NCBI RefSeq assembly: GCF_026914265.1
Contig: NC_069129.1
Location: forward strand, 18,895,945 to 18,959,944
DNA from: Mya arenaria
Lineage: Eukaryota; Mollusca; Bivalvia; Myida; Myidae
Length of the DNA: 64,000 bases
Direction: 5' to 3'
The stretch's first letter is position 1. Each line of letters starts with the position of its first letter. Position numbers and translations under genes: made by a program. The notes beneath the pieces are model-generated. The model ran no database searches, was not told the DNA's origin, and worked only from the letters and a program-made list of their open reading frames with translations. This document shows positions 1 to 12,800 of this stretch, piece after piece.

Positions 1-1175
1 TGTGAAAAATTTAAGCCAGTGTTCACAGGGCTAGGGAAAGTTCAAATTTCAACAAATCAAATTTCATATCGATGAATCTGTAGCTCACACAGCAAAGGCA
101 ACACGCCGCGTACCAAACACCCAGAACAACAGTACGCGATTGAAATAGAGACCGGAGACACCTTGGGTTTCGAATCTGTTGGTAGCACCTAAATCCAACA
201 ACCCTGATGAAATTCGCTTATTTTTAACATGAGAAAAAAACAGTTTAGCATTGAAGCGCGAAAGGCATGTCGTGCCTACAATTGATGCTATAAAATCTGA
301 ACTCAATGGCTCCAGAAGAGGACTTCAACAACGGGTTCCATCAGCTAATACTGCCCGAAGAATCGCGTAACATGATCGTGTTTGCCTCATATGACTTTCG
401 AGATATAAACGCTTAAATTTCGGTGTGAGTGTCGCACCTGAGATATTTCAAAACAAAAAGACAGGTATTATCAGGCTATGATGGGACACTGAATATTTCA
501 GATGACATTATACACGGGCCAAATACGGAAGTACATGATGCCAGGTTAGAAGTCGTACTTTAAAGACTACAAGACAAGAACCTTACTCTCAACAAGCAAA
601 AAGGTGAATTCGGAAAAAGTTTAATTAAGTTCTATGGACATATATTGTCGGAAAACGGAATATCACCACACCCGGAGAAAGTCGCAGCCATTAAAACATG
701 GAAAAAACGAAAAATAGGCAAAGTTAGGTCATTACTGGGCATGACAAACTACTTGTCAACGTTCATGCAAGGTAAACCTAGCATAGCCTGTCCTGGCATA
801 GCCTAGCCTGCTGACTCAGTATTTTGTGTCGGGTCAGGCCAGGCTAGGTTTTATACATATTGAGAGTAAAATCTTTGAATATACTGGTGTAAAACATGTT
901 AAACAACGTTTGCACAACAAGCTGACACGACCCTTTAACCCACACCAGGGAATGTTATCTCATCAAAAGGTTCGATGATTACTGTCCGCATTAAAGACCG
1001 GACACTACTTATAATGAGATGCTCTCCACTTTCAAGTTTGTCAAACCACAAAATGGAACAAACACCCAGCCATACAACGGGAGGTGAATGAGGGAACTAC
1101 GCAGTACGGCAGAAAATACGGAACAACTGGATATTCAACGCCACCCACAGCGTCAGCATAAAACCCCCTAGATGT
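1..1175 (+). mobile_element. Decayed LTR retrotransposon (Ty3/gypsy) pol relic
   Basis: Conceptual translation shows short stretches typical of gypsy reverse transcriptase and the connection that follows it, for example FYGHILSENGISPHPEKVAA near 630-690 and SLLGMTNYLSTF near 730-765. The part before 120 resembles the region ahead of the RT palm. About 950-1170 also reads like the end of a gypsy polyprotein, with less certainty. No LTR is visible and the left end lies outside the window. The element is an old fossil with many breaks and no coding capacity. Confidence 0.7.
773..853. repeat. Short inverted repeat inside the gypsy relic
   Basis: The arms TAAACCTAGCATAGCCTG (773-790) and its near-complement at 835-853 flank a core of about 45 bases that itself repeats GCATAGCCT. 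It sits where recognisable RT homology stops, so it may be a tiny palindromic insertion. Confidence 0.5.
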
Positions 1176-1594
1176 TTTTAAGACTAATCGATGGTCCGAT
1201 TAATTTAACAAGTATGTAAATATCAAGTTATAAGTCCATAAAAATCATGTATACAATGATTGTATTCGAAATCACGGATTCATGTCTTAATCTCTAATCG
1301 AAAACAGATCATGATAAAAATACCGGTTATGAATTTAATGTTAAAGTGTTAACGTTCATAATCATTCAAGGTATAAATTTGTTGACGTTCAAGTATTTGA
1401 CTCCCATTTTCAAGTTTCTGAAAATTAAACTGACTAATGACCTCGGCGAATCATACTAGAGTAATGTGTTCATTGTTGACTGTCGGAATGTTATTGCTAT
1501 AGTAATTTCACATGCCATTTTATATTGGAAGTGACCGGGTCACACATTTCACTTTTCTTTATATAGGGAAAGAAGGGATCGATTTATAGACTCT

Positions 1595-1936
1595 TAAAGC
1601 TGCAATCTTACAGATATACCATTTTTACAACTTTTCTATTTTTTTGTCTTTGAAAGAGCAAATATTTGCGTAAATATCTGCAAACCAATGTTATATGATT
1701 GCTGACATATTTTCGTTCGAAAATTAATGTTTTGTGGCTTAAACCGTTACTAACGGTTTAAGAAAAATGCATAAAACATCAATTTTTGAACTTAAATATA
1801 AAAATCTTCGATTTATTTTTTTGTCAGCAGTCTAATTTAACTGACTTCCATGGATTTTCGCAAAAAAATTGGCTCGTTCCAAGATAAAAAATAAAAAAAG
1901 TTGTCAAAACGTTCAATCTGTGAGAGTGCAGCTTTA
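1595..1936. mobile_element. Tc1/mariner-like MITE, TAAAGCTGCACTCTCACAG family, copy 1
   Basis: The ends TAAAGCTGCAATCTTACAG and its complement GTGAGAGTGCAGCTTTA border about 340 bp that fold back on themselves, with an internal palindrome around 1740-1770 (AAACCGTTACTAACGGTTT). Related copies lie at 35974-36324, 61069-61419 and 61418-61837. A TA flanks each end, as expected for Tc1/mariner target duplications. There is no coding capacity. Confidence 0.8.
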
Positions 1937-2307
1937 AGCACTGAAACGATCAAGTTCACAATAAACTCTTAAAATTCAGTTGGTAATAGAAAACATTATG
2001 ATCAAGAAGTATAGTAAAGGGATTTAGTTTTTTTTTATAATGAATTAGACTTTTGGATCGATAATCTAATATTATAAATAGAATCCATGTCCGGAAATGG
2101 GAGGGATGTAGTGGTCTCTGCAAGATCGATATGCCCCACCAGCTAGTAGTCAGCGAATAGCATTCACGCCTTAATATCTATGCATGTATTCAAAGAATCA
2201 TAGTTAGTTGTTGTTTAACTGTTGTACAGAATAAGCAAATCCCGTTTTGGTTCTGACTTATATACCCCTTTACATACACAAGGGGCTGTTACTTTATGTT
2301 CTTATTA

Positions 2308-2610
2308 TGCACAAGACAATTGTAACCACGGCCCCAGGCCCGGGGAATAGCGGGAACTTTGACTTTTTGTCCAGCCAATCCCAGGTAAAATATCCGCCTT
2401 GCGGGAACAATCTGCTGGTAAAATATCCGCTAAACGCTCCGCACCCCGGGGACATCCTAGGCAAGGCCAATTCACCGCTATTTCGGCGCGAAAACAAAAC
2501 CACCGCATTCACTCGGCACTGCGCCTTAGTAGGTGGCCTGGAAGGTAAAGCCACGTCCCATTTTCCCCGCTTCCCGGACCTGGGGGCCGTGATTACGATT
2601 GGCTGATGCG
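2308..2610. mobile_element. GC-rich MITE, copy 1
   Basis: A 303-bp element much richer in GC than its surroundings. The left end (tgcacaagacaattgtaacc) and the complement of the right end match for about 45 bp with a few differences. TTATTA precedes it and TTATAC follows it, an imperfect target duplication. Long open frames on both strands here are only by-products of its base composition. A second, split copy lies at 3508-4298. Confidence 0.75.
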
Positions 2611-2847
2611 TTATACACTACACAGAACATTACCATTTACATTACAAAAATCGAGCCATTGTGGAAATGCACATATATCGCCGCATTGCGATCATAACAT
2701 TACAATAGTATTTTTATTCGGAATAACCTAAGTTGTATCAAACTAATACGGAGATAAACTAGACTGAAATTATCCGTCTCTTAGTTAAAAAATACGATAC
2801 GTGAATACATGCAATCCAAGATAAAAAATAAACCGTACTAAATTTAC

Positions 2848-2875
2848 CTTTGTCTGTATCCCATAGATCGGCCAT
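2848..2875 (-). other. Copy of the UNC93-like first coding exon
   Basis: On the minus strand this reads ATG plus eight codons, M-A-D-L-W-D-T-D-K, and one extra base, then a GTAAAT donor. The functional first exon at 23900-23927 encodes M-T-D-L-W-D-T-D-K with the same 28-bp length and phase. Homology continues upstream on the minus strand (to about 3450), so promoter and exon were copied together. No second exon of an UNC93 paralogue is visible between 1 and 2848; the rest either lies beyond the left edge or is gone. It could be an orphan exon or the start of a live neighbouring paralogue. Confidence 0.6.
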
Positions 2876-3450
2876 TTTATTCTGTGTACTGCTTCAACTG
2901 TTAAAACGATCTATATGCAGGTTCAGTGAGTATATTTCGTAGCCTCAATGAGTCAAGTGTCTTCTGCTACAATGAGCATATTATTTCAGCACAACAGATA
3001 GTTGTTAATTTCCTTGTCAAAACGAGCAATTTTAGGTGAACCTTAATGCTCGTGAATACTTCAGAGCAAACCAAAGAATGGATCTCAGAGCAGCTGATAG
3101 CGCTAGATCGATATTGACGTAGAAAGGTCGTTCTTAGGTCACTTCTTTCGTATTTATAAACGCGTGTTCACTGAACTTCCGCGATCTTCCTCTTTATGTT
3201 AATTCGATTTACATGAATGTTAGGTAATATGAAAACGACATAAAAAGAGAAAATATATCAATGATTAACAACTGTATCAATAATAAATGTGATTATTGAA
3301 AAACAGTTTTATAAATCCCGTAGTATTCCTAAGCAAAATTAAAACACATCACTGATGATCGCCTTTATAGCTGCTAGCTGGATGAAACCGGTTATTTAGG
3401 AAATAAACCCTACTCACCGAGGCTCGTCCGATTGAAACAGACGATAGGTT
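2876..3450 (-). promoter_or_regulatory. Duplicated promoter/5' region matching 23928-24500
   Basis: Blocks shared in the same order with 23928-24500 include tgcttcaactgt, atttcagcacaaca, gacgtagaaaggtcgttc, gatcttcctcttta and gatgaaaccggttat. Spacing differs by small insertions and deletions. This is diverged paralogous upstream DNA, not a transposon I recognise. Long blocks surviving in both copies suggest either recent duplication or selection on regulatory sequence. Confidence 0.6.
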
Positions 3451-3507
3451 GAGGATGAACTAAGTTCCGGTTGTAAGATTAGGACGAGCTTTATCGAATG
3501 TTATTCT

Positions 3508-4298
3508 TGTGCACCAGTCAATTGTACCCCCCCCCCCCCCCGGAAGGTGAAAAGCGGGGACTTTGACTTTCGGTCCAGCCAATCCCGGGTAAGATCTCCG
3601 CCCTGAGAACAAACTGCTGATAAGATCCCCGACAATTCCCCCGCATCCCGGGGACATCCTAGGTAAGGCCCATTCTCCGCTATTTTCGGCGCAACAACAA
3701 AACCACCGCATTCACTCGGCACTGCTGGGCCACCTGTATGCACGTTACAATATACCTCGTAACGAAAGATATTGTTTATGTTGTAATAGTAGGGACATAG
3801 AGGATGAATATCACCTCATATGTATTTGTCCATGCTATCGTCAGTTACGTGTAACTTATATAAAACGATGCTATTATGTTAATCCATCTGTGTTCAAATT
3901 CCATCAATTATTGGTATCATGTGATAAAAAGGAAGTTATGAATGTTTGTAAATGTATTAAAGAATCATTTATTATACGCAACGCACTTATAAATAATTTA
4001 ACTTGATATAGTAGTTATGAAACATTCTCTCACTGCCAAAGTTAACATAATAATTATTTGGTATCTAATTTACATAATATTTTTGCTTATATTTTATTTT
4101 ATTATATTATGTTTGTAAGTTTAGATACGTGACATGTTTATATGTATAACTATATGGAATTACGACGATGTACACATGTATAAGTCGAATAAACTGTCTG
4201 TTCTGTTCTGTTCTGTAAGGTAAAAACACGGCCCATTTCCCCCGCTATCCCCCCCCCCCTCGGAACTTGAAGGGCCGTGGTTACAATTGATTGGTGCG
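3508..4298. mobile_element. GC-rich MITE, copy 2, split by a LINE end
   Basis: This is the same element as 2308-2610. It is flanked by a perfect 7-bp repeat TTATTCT (3501-3507 and 4299-4305), which gives the target duplication. The terminal inverted repeats share a caccaRtcaattgta core. The left end holds a run of C. The element is interrupted by a LINE 3' fragment at about 3737-4216, so this MITE is older than that insertion. Confidence 0.8.
3737..4216 (+). mobile_element. 5'-truncated LINE 3' end
   Basis: Reading from about 3743, the frame gives the last ~87 residues of a non-LTR retrotransposon ORF2. They include a C-terminal zinc-knuckle motif, CLCC...EDEYHLICICPCYR, and the frame ends at TGA 4004-4006. 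A 3' UTR of about 190 bases follows, then a (TTCTG)n tail at 4199-4216. 5' truncation with a short simple-repeat tail is the usual product of target-primed reverse transcription. The insertion lies inside the MITE; I could not fix a target-site duplication. Confidence 0.75.
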
Positions 4299-4310
4299 TT
4301 ATTCTATTTA

Positions 4311-5360
4311 AAATCAAGTTTTCTTTCGCATATTATTATATAATTTAGTTCATGGATCATGCACCAAAAGGTGTTATTACACCATCAATGATATAAGAAA
4401 AAGAAATATGCTTGTGTTTGAATGCGTTTATTTGTTCTGACTGATATCATGTTTTATATATATTAAACCATGGTTTTAGTTTAAAACAAAAACAAAAACA
4501 AAAAACAACAACAAAAAACGAAATTAACACATCGGTTAAATGTCCCTGTAACATAAAACAATAATTCTACGTCAGACTTATATATTGAAACTAGAGTAAA
4601 AAACTCAGTGGAGTACTACTAGTATTACTAACATAACATTGACATAACCATGAAATTGTATTCATTTTTGCCAAATAGCTGACAAATGCGAGTAATGCGT
4701 TTCAAGGTACGGTCAATGAACTAATATTGAACTTTGATGAAATAAATCAATTTAATGAATTTCACGAGTCAGAGGCTGGTAAATCAACTCATCCGTGAAA
4801 GTAAACCCATTCTTTAATCACTAAGTTTAACTAATAGGAACTAAATGTATTTAAGCGAGATAGTTTGCCAATTCAAGGGCCATTACTAAGCAGTGACTAT
4901 TTTAAAAAGCGAGCTTACTAGTTATCGGTCTCGTCGCATGATAAACGTTAAAGCTCAATAACACTACAAAACAAAGCAAAAGGAAAATAAACACGCAGAT
5001 CACATGCTTTCACTGATAAACCTAATACATATATTATATTAGTAATACACTTCTTGTACCGTGCACTCATTAACACAGTCAATGCTAGAGTTGAAAGTAC
5101 AGAAATGAAACACATACGCGTGCTCCCCCGCGAATTCTTTAGTGCAGGATGCGTTTTAGTCTGGTTCCTTGCTTACTGATATTTCATACAGTACGTCAGG
5201 CAAAGGCCAATAATGGCGGCGCCCAGTGGACGCTATAAGGTTACCATTTATTTGACTTTTGTTGATCAAGTTAATATAACAACGGCATTTGAACACTATT
5301 TATATGTAGAATATAATGGTACACTCGAGTTTCGGTGAACACTTGTCTGGAAAGAAAAAA
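4311..5360. other. AT-rich spacer, no gene seen
   Basis: It contains an A-rich simple repeat (AAAACAAAAAC, about 4486-4520). I see no spliced gene, tRNA or recognisable element. Confidence 0.5.
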
Positions 5361-5400
5361 GAAAAGGTAAAATCCCCGTGGTTACAATTGACCGGTGCAT
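5361..5400. repeat. Solo end of the GC-rich MITE
   Basis: The stretch ccgtggttacaattgacc followed by ggtgcat matches the right terminus of the 2308 and 3508 elements. No other end is found nearby, so this is a fragment. Confidence 0.5.
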
Positions 5401-6835
5401 AAGTTCTCAGCTCAATTAAATTATAAGCCCTTTTTCCAATTTTAAGGCCTATAAAAATACATTTGCTATGGGTTACCCGACCCTACCTACAGAATAGGCG
5501 CCGACACTACTGTGTTATAGTGTATCCTTGTTGCATCTTAACGCATACACAGCAAGCAGGGAACCAACTCGCAAACGATAGACGCAAACACCTATGGTTA
5601 GCCTTAAGGATGCACTATTCCTCCCAAATAAGATTAACCACAATTAATACAATTGTTTAAATATACCAAAAAGGATAAATAAATGTCGAAAACAATGGTT
5701 CTTATGAGGGATACTGAGTTCAATTTGAAAGAAAGGTGCAGAAAACATGGTATATCTACCTTATGAGACAATAGTTGATCACTGTATATATTTTAGCATT
5801 CACCAATCAGTTAATATTTTTGCGTTTTCAGCTATTAGTTACACGGTAACAATCTTGTTTTCAGAATTTAAAATTTTCCATAAATGCATTATTTTGTAAA
5901 TAGTTAAAGGTTTATCACTCAAAATTAAGGTGTATTTAATATAGATGTGAATGTATCGATTTATATTTAACTGAAAATGGGTGGTTAAAATAAAAATAGA
6001 AAGAGCGATACCAGGCATTGTCATGGTATTCAACAAGCACTCATTTAATACATAACAATATCAAAATACATACCAATAATTGATCGATAAAATTTATGTG
6101 ATTTTGAAAACAAGTCCTACACTATATAAATACATCGCATATATATATATGCGTCATAGACAATTTTCAAAAAATGGGTATACAATGTGATAGTCGTTTA
6201 GCTTATTATTTTGATTTCACTTTAAAGATAAAATGAGTAGAGAAATAATATGCTTTTTTGACCTGGAAAGATTGAAAATGGGTTATTTTAGTTGAAGTCA
6301 AAAGCAAAATTAAAAACAAATGTATCAATATATGAGGACATCAGGCATAAAAATGTAACCTTATTACCATAAAAATAAAAAGCTCATTTATACATCGTAT
6401 ACCTTCATATAATTGTTATGCATTTGCAATAGAATGTTGAATGACTTAAATTAGCACGTGCGCGTTTAAGATATAAAAAAAACGGCAAACAACACGTCAG
6501 ATACAAAATCAGATACAAAATGTATAAGGGTCACATGTAATACTTAGGAAGTAAATTACACCAGATACAAAATCAACATGAAGCCGCTAGAAAAACACAT
6601 TCAGCATCAGTTGTAAAATACATATAACAGTGTAGGATATTAAAAAGCAAAATAGATAGAAAAATAAATACGCTTACTGTTCTAAAACTATCTTAAAAAT
6701 AAGAATGATTTCCAAGAATGGTCATACATTCAGATATTATACAATAAACACACTGTGAACAGTTCAGCATAACGGACTTCATTTCATAGGGTCGGAACTA
6801 CAACCATATATGTTGATGTTGGAACTGGAGATACA
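5401..6835. other. AT-rich spacer downstream of the SLC7 gene
   Basis: Nothing recognisable apart from short AT microsatellites (for example around 6140). The portion next to 6836 is likely to hold the 3' UTR and polyadenylation site of the minus-strand SLC7 gene. Confidence 0.4.
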
Positions 6836-9800
6836 TCATGCCGCCTTTCCAACAGAAAGCAGCTTTTGTAATCCTACAGTAATATACTCTGAAAAAAAAG
6901 AAGTCATGTTTTAAAGATATTTTTTAAACATTTAACAACTCACCAAAACATTTTGATATAACTTACCTAAACATGTCAGAGTCATATGTCAACCAAATTA
7001 CGTTGGAATGAACAATATGTTTATATAATTTTCACAACAATGCATTGATTGACTATTTTGAAACCCTACCGTATACTTAGGGGAATGATATATGGTGGCC
7101 TAGATCAAGCTTTGGAACAGTGATCATCCTTATCAAGCATAAAAACAGTGATCACCTAGACCCAGCTTAGAAGCAGTGATCATCCGGACCCAGGCTAGAA
7201 ACAGTAATCATCCTGACCCAGCGTAGAAGCAGTGATCATCCAGACCAAGCCTAGAAACAGTGACAATCCTGACCAAGCCTTGAAGCAGTGATCATCCGGA
7301 CCCATCCTAGAAACAGTGATCATCCAGACTAAGCATAGAAACAGTGATCATCCTGACAAAGCATAGAAGCAGCGATCATCCAGACCGCCTAAAAGCAGTG
7401 ATCATCCTGACCCAGCCTAGAAACAGTGATCATCCTGACCCAGCCTAGAAACAGTGATCATTCTGACCCAGCCTAGAAACAGTGAATATCCTGACCCAGC
7501 TTAGAAGCAGTGATAATGCTGACCAAGCCTAGAAGCAGTGATCACCCGGACCCAGCCTAGGAACAGTGATCATCCAGACCCAGCTGAGAAGCAGTGATCA
7601 TCCTGACCAAGCCTCGAAGCAGTTTTCATCCAGACCAAGCCTAGAAGCAGTGTTCACCAAGCCTAAGCCTTGACGCTGTGATCACAAAGAAAGACAAAGC
7701 CTATATGCAGTGATCGGCGGACCAGACCGCGAAGCAAAAATTGAACTACAAATAAAATAAAAACAATGAATAGGTACTTACTCATGAATCTGTGATAAAC
7801 TTTTGGCTTTTTCCTCCATAAAACACCAAACCAATATGCAGGAAGACCAGCCGCTAAGATGGCCAGGCCACGGCCAAGTTTTAAAGGTTCTTGGTAGATA
7901 CACAAGAAAAACACGACGATGATCAATGCGAATTGGGAAATTGGAATGAAAAGAAATGTCTGCAATAAAAAATATAATATCAAAACAGTTTGTCATGCAC
8001 ATTAATTAAACGTAGTTTGTAGAAGGTTCATCAATAATACAATGAAAACTAAGGGACAAGTCTAGTGAAATATCAAATGAAAGCCCAAACGGCACTGAAC
8101 GAGAGGCACAAGCGCCCAAACATCACAAGCAGACCACACCACAATAGCTTAATGATAGGAGCTATTTAAAACTCATTAAACAAAAAAAAACAGTCCATCC
8201 AACTCAAATTTGATTTTTACGTACCATAACACATATCTCAGTTTAGCTGCTATCACCAAGCCACTGTGGTCCTCACACGCATCAAAATGGGATTACCGCC
8301 TTGGAACGGTCAGTAAAACACGCGTCCACTAGGGGTTGAATTAGTTTATATGCAAATAACATCACACTTGTCCCGGCATTAATTACAAACACATTCTACA
8401 GTTTTTTACAAATCATAGTTTGGACACAAACAAAGAAAGAGTATGCTCTGCATCTTTTCAAGTAAAGGAAAGAACTCAACTCACTGAAAACCCCCGTGAA
8501 AGTTCACATAGTGGTTGAAATTATTTTGGACCAATGTCTTTACCGTATTTCAAAATGATCGTGGTCGTACATCGTACTTTTTGGTCAGATCGCCCAAATA
8601 AAGGTTGTTCATATAGGACAAGTTACAAAATTGTTCGTCTGATTATTTGTTCTAGTTGAAATGTGTTCTTATGATCTGAACAATCTGGATGCCAAGCCGG
8701 ATAAGTAGGTTTTCTCCGGGTTTTCCGGTTTCTCCCACAACACAAGACCACTTTCACACGCAAAATCGTGCCAACAAGAATCATTCGGAACTCCTCGGCA
8801 ATGTTTTTCAAAAACAACCTCGGATGTATTTGGACGGTTTACATACTCAAAAAGTGGTACGTTTAAGTCCGCTGCAAGTAGATCGCGTAGTAATTTTATT
8901 TAGAAGTTAAACTTTGTGACATTGCTCTTGGGATTCTTAATTATGTTTGCAATAATACAATTCAATGGCAATAAATTTAAACTTAGATCAATAAATACAA
9001 CTCTAAAACACTACATTTAATTAATGATATAATTCAAAATTTTACGAACTACTTCAACTGATGTACCAGCATATATCCGAGGTTGTTTTCGATAAAATAG
9101 CCGAGGAGCTCCGAATGAACGAGAATAACTTCGCATAAATTAATTCATTTTTTTCACAAACATTTTAAAATAAATAAAGTTTAAACAAAACACTAGAAAA
9201 TCAGAATTATACCGAAGGCAGAAATACATTATTTTACAAAAATCCATTTTCAAATGGAAATAAAACGACTAGAAAAAGGACTAAGCAGAGTGCTAGCATT
9301 CGGATCAATTTCTGTAAGGGTAATGACACAAAAATGTGGCCATAAGACAAAGACATTAAAAACCTGCGTTCTAGAAAAAAATGAGGAGAAATTTGACTAA
9401 TATAATGTTTATGTTTACATAATTTGCATTATTTTGTCAATTTTCAGTTGAAATTTTGAAATGAACATTTTTGAAGATAAGCTTGACTATTTTTCACCAA
9501 AACCAATTGATTAAAACAGCATTGACCTAGTTAAAATGTGCTGACCTAGATTATGTCAGAGTTCGAGAATCTAGGTACTACAGTCAAGATGGTGACCTAG
9601 TTTCAGAAGCTGCTGTTCTCTGTTCGCAATATTTATGTGATCTTTTAGCCTGTTGTGCTTACATACTTGTTGAAATATAAAGGATGAATACATGGCATGT
9701 CGGATAAAAGTAATGTTTTGTTCAACTTTATTATTGTTAATTTATTCCTTACATCCACGCATCATGGTTAGTCGAGGATACAAGTTAACCTCATTCTAAA

Positions 9801-12800
9801 ATGTTTATGGCAATGAAATTGCATATGTCAGCCTTACATATACATAATTTTCAGATTGTACCTCATTATTTGGTTAAATAAACTAGACCAGCAAATGACA
9901 ATCTTGCACATACTATATTGCATTGCACAGACACAATCAAACCGGAGCTCTGGTAGCTATTTATGCTTCCGAAGGATAAATCTTAAAATAGTGTTTTTTT
10001 ATGGACAAAATACTGCTTTGTTAATACAAGTCTTACTTTGTAAGGCCTTTCAGCATGCGGTTGCTTCCATCTAAGGTAAAGCTGCGTAACAACAACAGAA
10101 AAGCTGAGAATGATTGAGAACAGACTGACCAACTCCATCATCGTAAACAAGGCACCGGACACCAGCATCACAATTGACCATAGGGTCTGAAAACGAAAGG
10201 AAATTCATATATAAGAAACTTATTGTTCAAAATAAGAAATGTAAATGAAAAAAATCTGAGTATATACATGTAGATGATTTTAAGACTTTCATGTAGGACT
10301 GTAAAATTCCTTTAGAAATGTGATGTTTAATAAAGTATTAAGTTATGTGATGTTTAGTGAGTGATTTAATTATGTGCTATTTAATAAAGTATTTAGTTAT
10401 GTGATGTTCACTGAGGTATTCAATTATGCGCTGTTTACTAAGGTATTTAGTTACGTGGTGTTAAATTAAGTATTTAGTTATGTGATGTTTCCCAAAGTAT
10501 TTAGTTATTTGATGTTTACTTAGGTATTTAGTTATGTGATGCTTCCTAATGTATTTTGCTATATGATGTTTGCTACGGTATTAAGATATGTGATGTTTAA
10601 AGAGTATTTAGTTATGTGGTGTTCCCTAATGTATTTAGTTATGTGGTGTTCCCTAATGTATTTAGTTATGTGGTGTTCCCTAATGTATTTAGTTATGTGG
10701 TGTTCACGAAGATATTTAGCTATGTGATTTTTTCCAAGGTATTTAGTTATGTAATGTTCACTAAGGTATTTCGCTACGTGATATTTACTAAAGTATTTAG
10801 TTTTGTTAGGTTTAATATAGTTTTTGGATTTTGTGTTGATTTCGAAAGTTATTAGTAATGTGGTGTTTACTAAAGTATTAAGTCTAATAATGTTTACTAT
10901 TGTTCATTTGTAAAAGCGTCTGTTCAAAAAACTACGCATTTCAACTGTGCAATTATTAAACGTTTTCCAATGGCATTAGAGTCTACAAAAAGAAATCGTT
11001 CAAGTTAATTAAGTATATGGTTATGGCGAATACACAATATGATCTCATACCAAAAGAAATATTGCTGGCCACGGTGTTAGAAACTTTGTGTTGATCATTG
11101 AAAACATCACAGGAGCTTGCTCATTTCTTGAAGCGGCAAAAAGGACCCTGACATAAGGAAAGTCATTAAAATACGCAAACATATGGCTTATTTTAATTGG
11201 AAACAAAAAGTTGATTATTTACTCAAATAAATGACACAATGCGTTTCACACAGATCTGATAATTTGATCACCTGGAATGTCCAAGGATGGAGCAGTTTAA
11301 CACTCCGATGGCCGTAATGGCCACTAAAGCCGATATAACAGGCATCAAGGGTGGATAAAAACGCTCAAAGAAAAGCTGAAAATATATTGAGGTCATTCTT
11401 AAGCGTGAAATTAATGCAAGCAGTTTATCATATCGGAAAAAATAATCTAAAAGGTGGATATACTAATTTTTAAACAAACCAATGGACAAAGAATCGTTCA
11501 CTTTCATGTATACTATCACATACATGTGTATATGAGAAGCTGGTCTAACAATGTAATCTTGGTTGTCATGACTTTTAAGATATTTTTATCATGAATACTA
11601 TCTGGTCTAACAATGTAATCTTGGTTGTCATGACTTTTCAGATATTTTTATATGAATACTATCAACAGCAAAACAAAATACCATTGCAACTGTGGTCGAC
11701 TGCAGGACGTCGTATTTATCAATTACTATGTAGTATGCAACATTTGTGAGGGTGAACTCAGCAGTGATGATAAACATGCTTATATACACAGCCTTCGGTA
11801 AGTCTCTGAAGCACAGAACAATAATATGAATGGAATCTAGTTTTCAGCATTTGTTTTCTCTAAGACTTCTAAAAAATGATGTTCATAATATATTTACGTT
11901 ATATACGTTTCCATATAATTCTATAGAATTATAATTCCTTTCTTATTCCTATCAAATGTTTTCAGATTTGAACAAAGTATTGTAGTTACTGTTACATGAA
12001 TAGATATATTAAATAAAATCATTTTTAACTTTTGACCGAAATCGTATTTTACCTTCCTGGATTTTTTACTTCTTCCATTAAATTTGTAACAATCTGCCTG
12101 AAACAGTGTAAAAATAGTATCAGCAGCATTTATATTTTATTTATAAGCTTAGATATAAGAAAACTAAAACCTCTAAAAAATACATAGATTAAAACAAAGA
12201 TAGCTTACCATCCTCCGTAAGTAAATACTGAAAAGAATAAAGACATTGCAATCACAAATGGCCTGCTTTCTGTGCCTTCCCAAGGATCTGACAAGTTCTC
12301 AGCACCATCTAAAAATAGCATGATCTAGATAATAGATACAATTTATTTGTAGCAAAATCAACGAGTTTCATGCAAAACATTTACAACATCTGACTGTTTT
12401 TTGATAGAAAATGATAATAAAAACAATAAGACGGGCCCAAATTGAACTTACATAGATGTCTTCTTAATTACGCTAATTGCATCAGTAAACCAAAAGATAT
12501 TTTGAGAATCAAGTTGCAGAATAGTTCTAAAGAAAGCGAAAGCATACCTTTGACAAAACTGATTAAACCACACACAATTATTAACAACAAAGCCAGGAGT
12601 TTTGTCACTGTCAACACACTTTGGGCCTTTGTCACAAACTTGACATAGCTGCAGTTGATGGCAACAAAAGTCACTGTAAAATATGAAAAAATAATAATCA
12701 CAACAGCAATCTTAAATAGTAAATTACCTTTTACATTCACTTTTTCCGTTCTATGCGTAATAGGGTGTTTTATTTAACACTGTGTAAAATTTTATCAAAA

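Noticed and set aside
2247-2606. A 119-aa open frame and overlapping frames on the other strand
   Set aside because: They lie inside the GC-rich MITE, where high GC removes stops. No homology and no conserved start.
7098-7735. Regular repeats resembling a CRISPR array
   Set aside because: Units are directly adjacent and diverged, with no unique spacers, in a eukaryotic intron. It is a minisatellite.
10536-10855. Open frames encoding repeated YLVMWCSLM or FSYVVFPNV
   Set aside because: A translation of the 27-bp minisatellite, not a protein gene.
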